This document shows, piece by piece, positions 50,302 through 60,231 of a DNA stretch of 64,000 nucleotides. The notes beneath the pieces are model-generated. The model made no database searches. It was not told the origin of the DNA and was given only the letters and a program-made list of their open reading frames with translations. Position numbers and translations under genes: made by a program. Each line of letters opens with the position of its first letter. The stretch's first letter is position 1. This DNA comes from Aequorivita antarctica. Lineage in GTDB: Bacteria > Bacteroidota > Bacteroidia > Flavobacteriales > Flavobacteriaceae. The stretch spans positions 1-64,000 of the forward strand of contig NZ_VORT01000014.1 of NCBI RefSeq assembly GCF_007997155.1, in the 5' to 3' direction.

Positions 50302-51636
50302 TCAAAGCAGTCCTCTCGCCTTTATTTCCAAATACTTGTTTATGGTGTTTACAGTGAGATTTTCCGGCGCGGTAAGTATAGATTGAATGCCGAATTTGTG
50401 AAGCTCGTTTACAATCAGTTTCTTTTCATAAATGAATTTCTCTGCAATCGTTTTTTCAAAAACTTGGTGGGTTGTGTTTGCCTTTTTGTTCATAAATGAT
50501 TTCAGCTCAGTATTTTCAAAAAAGATTACCACCAGCAGATGTGTTTTATTGATTGCTTGTAAATACGGCAACTGACGGTGCAAAGCATCCATAGTTTCAA
50601 AATTGGTATATAGCAACAACAAGCTTCTTTGTTTAATATGACGCTTCACATCTACATACAAACGCGAAAAATCACTTTCCGCAAAATCGGTTTCCACATT
50701 GTAAAGTGTTTCCAAAATAAGGTGCATTTGTGCGCTTCTTCGCTGCGCAATCACACGGTCGTCAACTTTTCGGGAAAAAGTAAACATTCCCGCTTTGTCA
50801 TGTTTTTTCAATACAATGTTTGAAATAACGAGCGTAGCATTAATTGCGTAATCCAGCAAACTGAGATTATTGAAAGGCATTTTCATCACCCTTCCTTTGT
50901 CTATCACAGAATAAACAGGCTGTGACTTTTCATCTTGAAATTGGTTCACCATTAAGCTGCTTCGTTTTGCAGTAGCTTTCCAGTTTATATTCCGAACATC
51001 GTCGCCTGAAGTGTAATCCTTAATTTGCTCAAACTCCATTGTATGGCCAATTCTTCGAATTTTTTTAAGTCCGAAAAGTTTTAGCCTATTTGTAAAAGCA
51101 ATAAAATCATACTTTTTAAGCTGAAGAAAAGACGGATAATTTGGAACCATCGCTTCCGCTGAAAATTGTTGTTTCCTAGCAACCAATCCTAAAATTGAGG
51201 AAGAGAAAACATTTAGGTTTCCAAAGTGATATTCGCCCCGCTCCGTTGGTCGTACTTGATAAGTAAATTTCTTTTCTTCGGAAGCATTTAAGACCGCTTC
51301 AATTTTAAAATCCCGAATCTGCCATTGAATGGGCAATTCATCAATAATTTTCACGGAAGTCTTAAATTGAAATCTATTTACAATTTTAATTTCTATAGAG
51401 TTTTCATCGCCATTTGATAGTTTTTCAGGTAAAATTCGTTGTGCCTGAATTCCTGTTTTATTTCGATAAAGAAGCAAAACATCAAAAACAAAAGCCACTA
51501 AAAGCAAATAAAATAAAAGCCTAGCGACCCCGAACAATTCCTGAAAGAAGTACGAAACCACAAACAAGACTGCAAGCGAAAACAAAACGATAAAAAATCG
51601 TTTTTTTAGGTATAAGCTTTTAAGGAATTTCTTCAC
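50302..51636 (-). CDS. DUF58 membrane protein
   Basis: 444 residues. Two N-terminal helices (about 14-55), then a long soluble part with the DUF58 core (EFEQIKDYTSGDDVRNINWK near 200-220) and a vWA-like C-terminus. DUF58 proteins act with MoxR ATPases in envelope or stress functions of uncertain detail. 59 bp after moxR. Confidence 0.9.
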   Translation of the reverse strand: MKKFLKSLYLKKRFFIVLFSLAVLFVVSYFFQELFGVARLLFYLLLVAFVFDVLLLYRNKTGIQAQRILPEKLSNGDENSIEIKIVNRFQFKTSVKIIDELPIQWQIRDFKIEAVLNASEEKKFTYQVRPTERGEYHFGNLNVFSSSILGLVARKQQFSAEAMVPNYPSFLQLKKYDFIAFTNRLKLFGLKKIRRIGHTMEFEQIKDYTSGDDVRNINWKATAKRSSLMVNQFQDEKSQPVYSVIDKGRVMKMPFNNLSLLDYAINATLVISNIVLKKHDKAGMFTFSRKVDDRVIAQRRSAQMHLILETLYNVETDFAESDFSRLYVDVKRHIKQRSLLLLYTNFETMDALHRQLPYLQAINKTHLLVVIFFENTELKSFMNKKANTTHQVFEKTIAEKFIYEKKLIVNELHKFGIQSILTAPENLTVNTINKYLEIKARGLL

Positions 51637-51695
51637 TTTTAGTTATTTCAATTTAAAACCCTTCGACTTTGGTTTAATTTTTTACTAATTACCCA

Positions 51696-52688
51696 TTATC
51701 TCGGAATTTCAATGGTTTCAATAATTTGTTGCACCACTTTATCAGCCGTTATTCCTTCCATTTCGCGTTCTGGCGTAAGCATAATTCTATGTCTTAAAAC
51801 TGAAGGAGCTATTTTTTTAATATCGTCTGGTGTTACAAAATCGCGACCGTTCATTGCAGCCAAAGCTTTGGAAGCATTCATAATTGCCAGTGATGCGCGT
51901 GGCGAGGCGCCAAGAAAAAGATTGGCGTTTGTTCGCGTATTGTCAACAATTGCCGCGATGTATTTCAACAGATTGCTTTCAATAATTATTTGTTTTATAG
52001 TGTGTTGATATTCTGCAATTTGCTTTGCATCTAGCACTTGAACTACACTATCCAAAACAAAAGCGTCTTTCCGATTGTGCTCGTTTTCAAGAATATGAAT
52101 TTCTTCCTCTAAACTTGGATAAGGCACATTTATTTTGAAAAGAAAACGGTCCAATTGTGCTTCCGGCAAGGCGTAAGTTCCTTCCTGTTCCACAGGGTTT
52201 TGGGTGGCGAAAACCAAAAATGGTGGCTGCATTTTATATTCGGTACCATCCATTGTTACTTGGCGTTCTTCCATTATTTCGAAAAGTGCCGCCTGTGTTT
52301 TTGCGGGTGCTCGGTTTATTTCGTCAATCAGAACAATGTTTGAAAAAATAGGTCCTTTTTTGAATTCGAACTCGCTATTTTTCACATTGAAAATTGACGT
52401 TCCCAAAATATCACTTGGCATCAAATCTGGTGTAAACTGAATTCTGCTGAAATCTACTGCCAGCGTTTTTGCCAATAACTTTGCGGTCAATGTTTTCGCA
52501 ACGCCCGGCACGCCTTCAATCAAGGAATGTCCATTTGTTAAAATTGAAATGATGAGCATTTCCAACATATCATGCTGCCCAACGATTACTTTGCCAAGTT
52601 CGGCTTTGATTCTTTCGGTCGCTTCCTGTAGATTTTTTAAATCGATTCGCGAATTGAATTCTAACGGATTTTCCTGTGTTTCTTCCAT
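51696..52688 (-). CDS. MoxR-family AAA+ ATPase
   Basis: 330 residues. Walker A GVPGVAKT near 59-66, Walker B LIDEINRAPAKTQAAL near 121-136, sensor and lid with the terminal GITADKVVQQI. Chaperone-like partner of the DUF58 and other genes in this block; different from NorQ at 3573-4415 in sequence and context. Confidence 0.93.
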   Translation of the reverse strand: MEETQENPLEFNSRIDLKNLQEATERIKAELGKVIVGQHDMLEMLIISILTNGHSLIEGVPGVAKTLTAKLLAKTLAVDFSRIQFTPDLMPSDILGTSIFNVKNSEFEFKKGPIFSNIVLIDEINRAPAKTQAALFEIMEERQVTMDGTEYKMQPPFLVFATQNPVEQEGTYALPEAQLDRFLFKINVPYPSLEEEIHILENEHNRKDAFVLDSVVQVLDAKQIAEYQHTIKQIIIESNLLKYIAAIVDNTRTNANLFLGASPRASLAIMNASKALAAMNGRDFVTPDDIKKIAPSVLRHRIMLTPEREMEGITADKVVQQIIETIEIPR

Positions 52689-52692
52689 AACC

Positions 52693-53880
52693 TTATAGTC
52701 TAAATGCTTCTATTTGCTTGTTCAGTTCCAGTAAATCGGCTTCGCTGTGAACAGATTTTTCTTTTAAATGTTTTATTAAATGCATCAATTTTTGGGTCTT
52801 TTCAAAAGTGTTTCCACTTTTCAACGCCAGTTTTTTAATGAAATCTTCTGTTATATCATTCGTGTTCAAAAAGTATTTTGAACGAAGGGTTTCCATAAAA
52901 TAGGTAATTTTCTTCGCAATAATATTGCTGTAATCTTTATGCTGAAAATATAAATCGCCAATGGTCTTGGTGAATTCCACCGAAGTATTTTCCAACGGTT
53001 CCATAACTTCCACAATGCGCTGCTCGCGTTTTCCTTTGAAAAGTACAAAAATCAACAATCCTCCTAGCAAAACATAATACGCCCAAGTGAGCGGAGCTTG
53101 ATCCAAAATAAACCGCATTGGTGAAGTGACTACTTTTCGACCGGATTTTAAATATTCATCCCAGTAAATTTTGTCCGCATCAATATAGGAAAATACGTTG
53201 GCTGCGTATTGTTCGTTGCCTTTCAGTAAATAATAATTTGAAAATGTTTCGGGTAAATAATGAAGTAGAAATTTTCCTTTTCCGTAATTAACTTTTATAT
53301 AATTAATTTCTTCCAGTTTTGGGCTTTCGGATTCGTAATAGCCCAATGCAGTAGTTTTTAATGTGTCAATTTCAATGAAAGAAGCTTTAAAAACACCTTT
53401 TTTAAAGGATGGAAGTGAGTCCTGTTTTAATGAAGGTGAAAAGAATTTTGGATGAATTTCTTCTTCGAGAATATTGTAAACTGTAGCTCCATAAATCTGA
53501 AGTGAATCGGCTAAGATACTTCCAAAACTACGCGATGAAACAAATACAGTATTTCCATTTTCAACATATTTTAAAATTTCATCAGCTTGTCTTTCATCAA
53601 ATAAAATTTCGTCATTGATGAAAATATATGCGGAATTTTGTGCGTAAGTGCTGTCTACCAAAAATTCATAAGGGTCTTTTATAACTTTTTCGATTTCAGC
53701 ATTTTTGAATAGCGTAGGGGCCTCTTCAAATAACACAAAATTGCCCAAAGGAATTTTGTCTGAAGAAATATAACTGGCGCGCCAATCGATGGGTTTTGGA
53801 CGCACGAGTTCTGTAATCAAGATGCCCAGCAGCGCAATTCCGAAAACCCAAAGTACCCTTTTTGAACGTTTATCCAGCAT
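52693..53880 (-). CDS. DUF4350 membrane protein
   Basis: 395 residues. One N-terminal helix (about 8-25), an extracytoplasmic alpha-beta domain (about 30-255) and a second helix (about 265-282) before a cytoplasmic helical tail. Typical member of MoxR-DUF58 gene blocks. Four bp before moxR and 11-bp overlap with the preceding DUF4129 gene. Confidence 0.85.
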   Translation of the reverse strand: MLDKRSKRVLWVFGIALLGILITELVRPKPIDWRASYISSDKIPLGNFVLFEEAPTLFKNAEIEKVIKDPYEFLVDSTYAQNSAYIFINDEILFDERQADEILKYVENGNTVFVSSRSFGSILADSLQIYGATVYNILEEEIHPKFFSPSLKQDSLPSFKKGVFKASFIEIDTLKTTALGYYESESPKLEEINYIKVNYGKGKFLLHYLPETFSNYYLLKGNEQYAANVFSYIDADKIYWDEYLKSGRKVVTSPMRFILDQAPLTWAYYVLLGGLLIFVLFKGKREQRIVEVMEPLENTSVEFTKTIGDLYFQHKDYSNIIAKKITYFMETLRSKYFLNTNDITEDFIKKLALKSGNTFEKTQKLMHLIKHLKEKSVHSEADLLELNKQIEAFRL

Positions 53881-54622
53881 TTTTCAAGTTTTGGTTTAAG
53901 CGTTCAAAATCTTTTTCGGCATTCTCAAAACCCGCTTTGTCCAGCGCAAACTCACCATACCAAATGTTGTCGTATAGATAGGAGGCCTGTTTGAAACTTT
54001 CCTTCAAACTTTCACTTTCAATTTCGCGGTAATAATCGCTGTTGGTTTTTTCAAAATGCCAACTGATTATATTATTCAGCGACAGCAATTTCAGAGATTT
54101 CAAATACATATACCGAATAGCCAATCTGTAATTTTCTTCCTTTAAAGCATTTTTTATGTAGCTGTCCAAATCCACATTTTCAATATGTTCCTCTTGAATG
54201 TTTAAGGGAGCGACCATTTTGCTTTGTTTGCTAAAAAAAGAGGAGGCATTATCGCCAACGAGCAATTTCACCAAAATATAAAGTGCAAAAACAATGAGCA
54301 TTCCGTAAATAATGAATTTTATAATTTGGTACATTACTGGCGAAATATCTATACCAAAAACTTCTCCAAGTTTTTTGAAAAACCAATTAATTGCACGCTC
54401 CAAAAAATTTTCCGCCTCGCCTTCCACAGAGTCGTAATCAAAATCACTCCCTGAATATTTTTCGGATAAATTTCCAGAAAAATGTTTTTGCACAACTTTG
54501 CTGCTATCCACAGTAACGGTAAGGCTATCCTTTCCCGACGCGGTGGCGGCGAGGGTATTCAAAAGAAAAAATAATATGAAGGTGAATCTATTCACCAGCG
54601 CCAATGTTATCAATACGTTCAC
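53870..54622 (-). CDS. DUF4129-type membrane protein
   Basis: 250 residues with a signal-like N-terminus, a central helix (about 100-124) and a C-terminal soluble domain (YLKSLKLLSLNNIISWHFEKTN). The ATG at 54622 makes a 35-bp overlap with the preceding gene; a GTG at 54595 is a possible alternative start that keeps most of the signal peptide. Part of the same envelope block. Confidence 0.78.
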   Translation of the reverse strand: MNVLITLALVNRFTFILFFLLNTLAATASGKDSLTVTVDSSKVVQKHFSGNLSEKYSGSDFDYDSVEGEAENFLERAINWFFKKLGEVFGIDISPVMYQIIKFIIYGMLIVFALYILVKLLVGDNASSFFSKQSKMVAPLNIQEEHIENVDLDSYIKNALKEENYRLAIRYMYLKSLKLLSLNNIISWHFEKTNSDYYREIESESLKESFKQASYLYDNIWYGEFALDKAGFENAEKDFERLNQNLKNAG

Positions 54623-55514
54623 GCGTGGCTTCGTTGTAAGTCTCTTCGTGAAGGGAATAATATAGTATTCCGTTTACAAATTGCGAAAGTGATTGGTTAA
54701 TTGTATAAAGAATCAAAAGTAGCGAAACGGCAAGCGTCCAAACAATATTAGCCATTGGTGAATTAGCGAGATCTACGCCTGTGTCTAAAGAATGGAAGGC
54801 GTAAATGCCTATCAAAATTCCTGGAATCATCAAAACAACCATCATCAAAATTCCGAGAAGCAATCCAATAACAAGGTTTGAAAGCACACTTTTCCAAAAG
54901 AATTTTTTCATTAGTTTCCAACCTTCACCGAAAGCGTCGGTTACTTCTTTGTTATCGTTTATCATCGCCATAAACGAAAGCCCCATCCAACTCATATATG
55001 CTAAAATCATTATATAATACGCAATGCTACCTAAAAGAGGAATGAAGGAGATAATTACGCCAACCACCATTAGTGCGATGTACATAAACACCGCCAAAAT
55101 GACGAAGAGGATTATTTTCCCAAGGTTTTGTTTTACCATTTCCCAAACCTTTCTTTTTTCCACAGTTTCGCCTTTATTCTGCTCGTATTGAATCATATAA
55201 ACCGCCGCAAGACTGTAGTTTAGGAGCGCGGTGATAAGAAATAGAATTAGAAAACCCACGGCTCCTGCTATAAAATAAACTTGATAATTTGAAGTATTGG
55301 CGCCTATTCCATAAACGGGAGTGTTCACAAAAGTGCCAACAAAACCAGTAACCAAAAGATAACTCACCCCCAAAAAACCGAGAATAAAAATTCCGTTGTA
55401 ACTGATGAAAATATTTAAAAATGGCTTGAAATTCTGTTTAAGAAACTCGAAGTAGGTGGTTATCATTTCGCCTACATCGCGTTGCTGTTTAAGCGGTATA
55501 TGTTTGTGTTGCAT
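54588..55514 (-). CDS. Multi-pass membrane protein of the SpoIIM-RDD block
   Basis: 308 residues, about six helices and long hydrophobic stretches, resembling the membrane part of glycerophosphodiester phosphodiesterase-type proteins (GMIT or DUF975-like). Conserved place between SpoIIM and DUF4129 in flavobacteria. Function unknown. Overlaps the SpoIIM gene by 26 bp. Confidence 0.8.
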   Translation of the reverse strand: MQHKHIPLKQQRDVGEMITTYFEFLKQNFKPFLNIFISYNGIFILGFLGVSYLLVTGFVGTFVNTPVYGIGANTSNYQVYFIAGAVGFLILFLITALLNYSLAAVYMIQYEQNKGETVEKRKVWEMVKQNLGKIILFVILAVFMYIALMVVGVIISFIPLLGSIAYYIMILAYMSWMGLSFMAMINDNKEVTDAFGEGWKLMKKFFWKSVLSNLVIGLLLGILMMVVLMIPGILIGIYAFHSLDTGVDLANSPMANIVWTLAVSLLLILYTINQSLSQFVNGILYYSLHEETYNEATRERIDNIGAGE

Positions 55515-56463
55515 GCTTTTTGTTGAGGATGATTGGATAAATAACGTAATAAAAAATAATAAGTGCCAAGGAACTAAAAATAATGGTCATTGCCAACCAA
55601 ACTGGCATATTGCTGTAGCGGGTTATAAACCCTTCAATAAAACCCGCAATAATGAAAAAAGGAATCGTGCTCACCACAATTTTGAGGCCGTCCTTTGCGC
55701 CTTTCAGAAATGAAACTTTCCGTGAATATGTTTTGGGGAAAAGTATGCTATTGCCCATCACCATTCCCGCGCAGCCAGCAATAACGATAACCGAAATTTC
55801 AATAGTCCCGTGAAGCCAAATACTTTTTGAAGCTTCAAAAAGTAAATCGCGGTTGTAAAAAAAGGTGAAAAATGCTCCGAGCATTACGCCATTGCTGAAC
55901 AGTAAATAAGCCGTTCCCAAAGAAGTAATCACTCCAAAAGCATATGCTAAAAATGCTACGCGAATGTTGTTGATGGTTATTCCCAAAAATGTACCGATTT
56001 CACTGCCGCTTTTGTAAATAGCGGTTGGGTCGCCTTTGTCAATGTTGTTCAACGTTTCGTTTACGTAATTATCACCCAAAATCAATCGAACAAAAGAATC
56101 GTCATTCAATGCCGAAATTGCACCAATAGCGGTTGCTATTGCAAATATTAAAAAAGAAAAAAGCAACATTCGCTGATGCTGTCTGAAAAACAGCGGGAAC
56201 TCATATTTCCAAAAACTAACGATACGGTTTTTGGTTTCTTTTTTGTTTTTATAAATTTTTTGGTGTGCTTGTGAAGCAAGCGAATTTAAATACAGAAGCG
56301 CCTTGCTATCAGGGTAATATGTTTGCGCATAGGCAAGGTCGTTGGTTAGTTGGATGTAATGGTCGGCAAGCTGATCCGGACTTATTTTTGAATTAAGTGT
56401 GATTGCCTTTTCAAATGCAATCCATTTTTCCTTATTTTGCTTGACGAATGCTGCTTCGCGCAT
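55489..56463 (-). CDS. SpoIIM-family (DUF95) membrane protein
   Basis: 324 residues. N-terminal helical cytoplasmic part (about 1-85), then five or six helices with SIWLHGTIEISVIVIAG near 220-236, the family signature. Despite the name it has no link with sporulation here. First gene of the minus-strand envelope block, divergent from the RDD gene 40 bp away. Confidence 0.85.
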   Translation of the reverse strand: MREAAFVKQNKEKWIAFEKAITLNSKISPDQLADHYIQLTNDLAYAQTYYPDSKALLYLNSLASQAHQKIYKNKKETKNRIVSFWKYEFPLFFRQHQRMLLFSFLIFAIATAIGAISALNDDSFVRLILGDNYVNETLNNIDKGDPTAIYKSGSEIGTFLGITINNIRVAFLAYAFGVITSLGTAYLLFSNGVMLGAFFTFFYNRDLLFEASKSIWLHGTIEISVIVIAGCAGMVMGNSILFPKTYSRKVSFLKGAKDGLKIVVSTIPFFIIAGFIEGFITRYSNMPVWLAMTIIFSSLALIIFYYVIYPIILNKKHATQTYTA

Positions 56464-56502
56464 CTTCTGAAATTTTCGATAAATATAACCACTTGCTTTT
56501 AC

Positions 56503-57228
56503 ATGGCAAACTTAGAAATCAATACTACACAAAACGTAAACCTAGACTACAAAATAGTAAGTGTAGGGGAGCGAATTCTTGCGTTTTTAATAGACCTCTT
56601 CCTGTTTTTTGTGTATTTCTATTTGGTTGAATTGGCCACGGAAGCTATGAATATGGCCTTTAGTGACAATTGGACCGTTTTTGGGCTGCAACAACTACTA
56701 CTTTTGCCAATAATGTTCTATTCACTTTATATGCATATACTTTTCAATGGAAGAACAGTGGGAAAGATGGCAATGAAAATCCGAGTTGTAAAAGTGGACG
56801 GGAGTCCTGCTCGTTGGAGCGATTATATGATTCTGTGGCTACTTCGTTTGGTAGATATTTGGATATTTTTGGGCTCTATCGGATTGCTCTCTATTATTTT
56901 TTCAGATAAACGGCAACGGGTTGGCGACCACGCTGCGGGAACGGTTGTAATAAGTACTAAGAATAAAGTAAAAATAAGTCATACCATTTTAGAAGAAATA
57001 GCTGAAGATTACCAACCGAAATTTTTAAACGTAACCAAACTGACTGATAAAGATGCGCGACTCATTAAAGAAACTTATCTTATCGCAATAAAATCAAACG
57101 ATTTCAAAACATTGAATGCACTTAGGAAAAAAGTGGAAACCGTATTAGAAACCGCATCTGATTTATATGATAAACAATATATAGATACTGTTTTACGCGA
57201 TTATAACCATTTTACACAGAACATGTGA
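56503..57228 (+). CDS. RDD-family membrane protein
   Basis: 241 residues from the ATG at 56503; an earlier frame start at 56437 lies in the opposite gene. RDD domain (about 19-150) with RILAFLIDLFLFF, GRTVGKMAMKIRVV and DKRQRVGDHAAGTVV; C-terminal helical cytoplasmic part. Role uncertain, possibly transport. GTGA overlap with the next gene. Confidence 0.85.
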   Translation: MANLEINTTQNVNLDYKIVSVGERILAFLIDLFLFFVYFYLVELATEAMNMAFSDNWTVFGLQQLLLLPIMFYSLYMHILFNGRTVGKMAMKIRVVKVDGSPARWSDYMILWLLRLVDIWIFLGSIGLLSIIFSDKRQRVGDHAAGTVVISTKNKVKISHTILEEIAEDYQPKFLNVTKLTDKDARLIKETYLIAIKSNDFKTLNALRKKVETVLETASDLYDKQYIDTVLRDYNHFTQNM

Positions 57229-57845
57229 AACTGATACTTATAATAGATATTTTAGGAACCATCGCGTTCGCTATCTCTGGAGTGCTTACTGCGCTGAACA
57301 AGCGTTTGGACCCATTTGGGATTTTGATAATCGCTTTTGTAACTGCAGTTGGCGGTGGAACATTGCGCGATATTCTTATCGACGCTCCCGTTGCCTGGAT
57401 GCGTGATTTGACTTATGTTTATGTAATTTTTTTAGCAACGGTGTTGGCGGTTATTTTCAGAAAAAGATTAAACCATATTCGCCGTTCCCTGTTTTTATTT
57501 GATACCATTGGGATTGCACTTTACACCATCGTTGGGGTAGAGAAGGGGATCGCAGCAGGTTTTCACCCTATAATTTGTGTTGCTTTAGGAACAATGACGG
57601 CCTGTTTTGGAGGTGTTATCCGTGATATTCTTTGTAATGAAATCCCGATTATTTTTAGAAAGGAAATTTATGCCACCGCCTGTATTTTAGGTGCGACTGC
57701 TTATTTCCTGCTGCACGCTACCCCAATATCAGAAAATTTTATTGTTGTTATTTCAGGATCAATAATATTTATTGTTCGGTTGCTAGCTGTTTATTTTAAG
57801 CTTTCCTTGCCTAGTATTTATAGGAAGGATGAAATACAGGATTGA
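57225..57845 (+). CDS. Trimeric intracellular cation channel family protein (UPF0126)
   Basis: 206 residues, seven helices in two similar halves, each with a Gly-rich GGGTLRDIL or GGVIRDIL motif. TRIC-type K+ permeable channel fold. GTG start that overlaps the RDD stop; no in-frame ATG near the conserved start. Confidence 0.87.
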   Translation: MKLILIIDILGTIAFAISGVLTALNKRLDPFGILIIAFVTAVGGGTLRDILIDAPVAWMRDLTYVYVIFLATVLAVIFRKRLNHIRRSLFLFDTIGIALYTIVGVEKGIAAGFHPIICVALGTMTACFGGVIRDILCNEIPIIFRKEIYATACILGATAYFLLHATPISENFIVVISGSIIFIVRLLAVYFKLSLPSIYRKDEIQD

Positions 57846-57846
57846 T

Positions 57847-58575
57847 TTACTCAACTACCTTCGCAGTAATATAAATATTCTGCAAAGGCCAATCCCCATC
57901 ATCCGCTTTCACTTTTGAAATTTCTTCCACTACGTCCATTCCTTTGGTTACCCTTCCGAAGATGGTATATTTTCCATTTAAATGGGTTGTAGAGGATTTT
58001 GGTCCGAGGAAGATGAAAAACTCGTAAGGAGCAGTTCTGTTGTCTGGATTTTCACGATATTCCTTGGCTCCGGAAACCGATCCATATTCGTGAATGCGAC
58101 CGGGAATAATTTCTGCCGGAAGTAAATATTTATTTCCCAAAGCGACACGTTTTCTTGGGGTTGAAACAATATCGCTGTTTCCGGCTTGGATAATAAAATT
58201 AGGAACAACACGATGGAAAAAAGTTTCATCAAAATATTTTTGCTTTACCAAATAAATCATATTGGCTCGATGCAGCGGGGTGTCTTTGTAGAGTTCAATT
58301 TCAATATCGCCAAAACGGCTTGATATTAGAACTTTAGTTTCGGGATTATTTTTTCCGTATTCGGTTAAAAAAGAAACTACATTATTGTTCGTGATTTCAG
58401 GATATGCTATAGAATCTTTCTTTTCGGTGTTATTTTTTTGATTACTGATCGAAGTAGAAGTATCGATTTCAACTTCGTTTTCTATTTCGTTTTCATTTTG
58501 GGAAGCCTTTTTCTTATCTTCACAACTTCCGAAGAACAGAACAATTCCCAGGCAATAAATAAACAACTTCATCAT
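57847..58575 (-). CDS. Cyclophilin-type peptidyl-prolyl isomerase lipoprotein
   Basis: About 242 residues from the paired ATG at 58575/58572. Lipobox (FFGSC), acidic linker, then a cyclophilin domain (GDIEIELYKDTPLHRANM, FHRVVPNFIIQAGN, HLNGKYTIFGRVTKGMDVV). Folds extracytoplasmic proteins. Divergent from the Nudix gene with only 2 bp between start codons. Confidence 0.9.
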   Translation of the reverse strand: MMKLFIYCLGIVLFFGSCEDKKKASQNENEIENEVEIDTSTSISNQKNNTEKKDSIAYPEITNNNVVSFLTEYGKNNPETKVLISSRFGDIEIELYKDTPLHRANMIYLVKQKYFDETFFHRVVPNFIIQAGNSDIVSTPRKRVALGNKYLLPAEIIPGRIHEYGSVSGAKEYRENPDNRTAPYEFFIFLGPKSSTTHLNGKYTIFGRVTKGMDVVEEISKVKADDGDWPLQNIYITAKVVE

Positions 58576-58577
58576 AA

Positions 58578-59219
58578 ATGGATTTTCGCGATTTTGAAAA
58601 ACGGATTGTAAAAGTAACAAAAATGGAACTTCCGGGCGAAGCGATCCAATTTAAAATGGCACCCATAGAACGTTTGCAAGAATTGAAAAGAGTGGCCCGA
58701 GAAAAGAACACTGCAAAGCAGGCTGGCGTAATGTCGCTTTTTTACCCTTCTGAAGATTATGAAACACGGCTGATTTTGATTCTCCGGAAAACATACAAGG
58801 GAGTCCATTCCGCCCAAGTTGGTTTTCCCGGCGGTAAGATGGAAGCGCAAGATGGAACCATTCAGGATGCAGCACTACGTGAAACCGAGGAAGAGGTTGG
58901 GGTTTCGCGCAACACTATTTCAGTATTAAAAAAACTTACTGAAATTTACATTCCACCGAGCAATTTTTTTGTGCAACCTTTCTTGGGAATAACTTCAGAA
59001 TTACCAAAGTTTGTTCCACAGGAAGAAGAGGTAGAAGCACTTATAGAAGTAACTTTACTGGATTTTATGAATGATGCAAACATTATCACCCAAACGCTTT
59101 CCACATCATACGCCACTAGCATTGAAGTGCCCGCCTTTAAACTAAACGGACATATAGTTTGGGGAGCTACAGCAATGATGCTCAACGAAGTGCGTGAATT
59201 GCTGAAAATGGTATTGTAA
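58578..59219 (+). CDS. CoA pyrophosphatase (Nudix hydrolase)
   Basis: 213 residues. Nudix box GGKMEAQDGTIQDAALRETEE (from about residue 83) in the GX5EX7REUXEEXGU form, preceded by the CoAse-type LILILRKTYKGVHSAQVGFPG. Cleaves CoA or its derivatives to phosphopantetheine. Starts back-to-back with the cyclophilin gene. Confidence 0.85.
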   Translation: MDFRDFEKRIVKVTKMELPGEAIQFKMAPIERLQELKRVAREKNTAKQAGVMSLFYPSEDYETRLILILRKTYKGVHSAQVGFPGGKMEAQDGTIQDAALRETEEEVGVSRNTISVLKKLTEIYIPPSNFFVQPFLGITSELPKFVPQEEEVEALIEVTLLDFMNDANIITQTLSTSYATSIEVPAFKLNGHIVWGATAMMLNEVRELLKMVL

Positions 59220-59244
59220 AAGCATAATTTAGTATATTTGTGAG

Positions 59245-59343
59245 ATTGAAATACGAAATACAAAACAGGAAGTACGAAATGGTAAAAACCTAACTTTGAA
59301 ACTGGTTACTGCGTACTGAATACGGATTACTGAATACTGAAAA
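59245..59343 (+). repeat. Phrase-like spacer before the acyltransferase
   Basis: Near-repeated words GAAATACGAAATACAA and TACTGCGTACTGAATACGG then TTACTGAATACTGA. No gene or clear promoter. Confidence 0.35.
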
Positions 59344-60147
59344 ATGAGTCTCTTCAAAAAAAACCCATTCGGGCATATACTTTTTTTAAAACTCTGGTTA
59401 ATACGGATTGCTGGTCTTTTGACCCATAGGCGATTTAAGGGTTTTAACGACTTACAAATTCACGGAAGTGAGATTTTAAGAACACTTCCCGAGAAAAACG
59501 TACTCTTTGTGAGTAACCACCAAACATATTTTGCAGATGTTGCTGCAATGCTTCACGTTTTTAACGCCAGTTTAAGCGGAAGAGATGACAGTATAAAAAA
59601 TGTGGGCTATTTGTGGCGACCAAAACTCAATATTTATTTTGTTGCTGCAAAAGAGACTATGAAAGCAGGTTTACTACCAAAAATCTTAGCATATACGGGT
59701 TCTGTTAGTATTGAGCGCACTTGGCGTGAAAAAGGGAAAGATATAAATAAACAGGTTAAAATGAGTGATGTGAGCAATATAACCAAAGCGTTGAACGATG
59801 GCTGGGTTATCACATTTCCACAAGGAACAACCAAACCTTGGAGACCCATTCGCAGAGGAACTGCGCATATCATCAAAAAGAATAAACCCGTGGTTGTACC
59901 GATCGTTATTGATGGTTTTAGAAGATCTTTTGACAAAAAAGGCATTCGAATAAAAAAGCGCGGCATTCTTCAGTCAATGGAAATAAAACCTCCGCTGGAT
60001 ATTGATTATGAAAATGATACCATGGATGAAATTGTTGAAAAATTAGAGTACGCAATTGAACAACATCCTTCTTTTCTAAAAGTAATTCCAACTACTGCAA
60101 TTCAAAGTGAAGAAGAGCTCAATAAAGAGCGGGAGTGGAGGTATTAA
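59344..60147 (+). CDS. 1-acyl-glycerol-3-phosphate acyltransferase family protein
   Basis: 267 residues. Catalytic NHQTYFAD (HX4D, about 58-65) and FPQGTTKPWRP near 159-169, with PVVVPIVIDG following. Phospholipid acyltransferase (PlsC) fold at the inner membrane. The FPQGT replaces the common FPEGT; the substrate cannot be told. Confidence 0.87.
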   Translation: MSLFKKNPFGHILFLKLWLIRIAGLLTHRRFKGFNDLQIHGSEILRTLPEKNVLFVSNHQTYFADVAAMLHVFNASLSGRDDSIKNVGYLWRPKLNIYFVAAKETMKAGLLPKILAYTGSVSIERTWREKGKDINKQVKMSDVSNITKALNDGWVITFPQGTTKPWRPIRRGTAHIIKKNKPVVVPIVIDGFRRSFDKKGIRIKKRGILQSMEIKPPLDIDYENDTMDEIVEKLEYAIEQHPSFLKVIPTTAIQSEEELNKEREWRY

Positions 60148-60231
60148 AATATATGTTCAGTATTCCGAATCATTTGGCAGTTTTGCACCGCAGATAAACG
60201 GAATACTTATCACTTTAAACTACTACTTTCT